Assembly (NCBI GenBank): GCA_000494145.1
Contig: AWOE01000103.1
Location: 1-5,218 of the forward strand
DNA length: 5,218 nt
Direction of reading: 5' to 3'
Source: Candidatus Calditenuaceae archaeon JGI OTU-1
GTDB taxonomy: Archaea; Thermoproteota; Nitrososphaeria_A; Caldarchaeales; Calditenuaceae
Shown here: positions 4,905 through 5,218 of the stretch, piece by piece
How the letters are laid out: each line of letters begins with the position of its first letter
Numbering within the stretch: position 1 is the stretch's first letter
Position numbers and translations under genes: made by a program
Notes under the pieces: generated by a model
Seen by the model: the letters and a program-made list of their open reading frames with translations, nothing else
Databases searched by the model: none
Told to the model about the DNA's origin: nothing

Positions 4905-5218
4905 TTACCACCTCCACACTATCCTGTACCGCTTGACGAACTCGGCCACGACTATCATGAGGAAGATCGTCGACTGGAGGAGCTGCACGGCCGCGAAGGG
5001 AAGGTTCAGCGTCGCCTGAAGCACATCCCCTGCCACTATCAGGCCGCCCATGAAGACGGCGGCCGGGAGAGCCAGAAGCGGGTGGAGGCCGGCGAGGAAG
5101 GCGATGATTATCGCCGTGTAGCCGTACCCCGGCGAGGCCCTCGGCCTGAGCCTGCCGATTATCCCGGAGAGGAGGAAGAAGCCCGCCAGACCTGCGAGCC
5201 CTCCGGAGCTGGTCTCGC
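4905..5218 (-). CDS. ABC transporter permease, nucleoside/BMP type (YufP/NupP-like), N-terminus beyond window
   Basis: Partial gene: the last 103 codons and the TAA stop (4907-4905) are inside the window; the 5' part lies off the right edge. The visible part starts in a Gly-rich, membrane-facing segment (SSGGLAGLAGFFLLSG) and has SPGYGYTAIIIAFLAGL (28-44), corresponding to the conserved S-x-G-x-G-F/Y-T/x-A/G-I segment of the first permease of BMP-type importers. Two further hydrophobic stretches (about 47-64 and 75-92) follow. It ends with a basic cytoplasmic tail EFVKRYRIVWRW, close to the usual ...RYRI ending of these subunits. It would pair with the complete downstream permease to form the membrane channel. 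In the usual gene order the ATPase comes just before this gene, i.e. beyond 5218, but that is not visible. The last codons also form the ribosome site of the next gene. Confidence 0.88.
   Translation of the reverse strand, partial: ETSSGGLAGLAGFFLLSGIIGRLRPRASPGYGYTAIIIAFLAGLHPLLALPAAVFMGGLIVAGDVLQATLNLPFAAVQLLQSTIFLMIVVAEFVKRYRIVWRW
4908..4916 (-). promoter_or_regulatory. Ribosome-binding site of the downstream permease, inside the upstream permease gene
   Basis: On the minus strand GGAGGTGGT precedes the ATG at 4901 with the stop TAA between. The same bases encode the final W-R-W of the upstream permease. This fixes the start of the downstream gene and suggests that ribosomes finishing one gene restart on the next. 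Confidence 0.8.

Overview
The window is GC-rich, gene-dense archaeal DNA. Two genes are diagnostic: translation initiation factor aIF-1A and a prolyl-tRNA synthetase of the archaeal/eukaryotic type, which has a C-terminal Cys4 zinc domain and a terminal tyrosine. Arginine is mostly AGG and isoleucine often ATA, a habit common in thermophilic archaea. A thermophilic TACK-like archaeon is a reasonable guess, but the lineage cannot be fixed from this sequence alone.

Layout: the left end (1-414, minus) holds the N-terminal part of a purine-type phosphoribosyltransferase, which runs off the window. Upstream of it on the same strand is aIF-1A (477-809). A 91-bp divergent intergenic region separates aIF-1A from proS (901-2340, plus). 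A 131-bp intergenic region with small inverted repeats follows. Next is a Tat-exported substrate-binding protein of the BMP (PnrA/BmpA-like) ABC family (2472-3869, plus). It ends at a T-rich terminator and meets, tail to tail, two minus-strand genes for the inner-membrane permeases of the same transporter class: one complete (3921-4901) and one cut by the right edge (4905-5218). The ATPase expected for this system is not in the window and may lie past the right edge.

How the genes fit together: the binding protein and the two permeases look like three parts of one nucleoside/purine uptake ABC transporter, with the binding protein in its own convergent transcription unit. The phosphoribosyltransferase could convert an imported purine base to its nucleotide, so the region may combine uptake and salvage on either side of two translation genes. 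That link is inference from position and family. All genes belong to known families. I found no clearly new system; the points worth a second look are the split transporter layout, the anchor and linker of the binding protein, and the inverted repeats at promoters.
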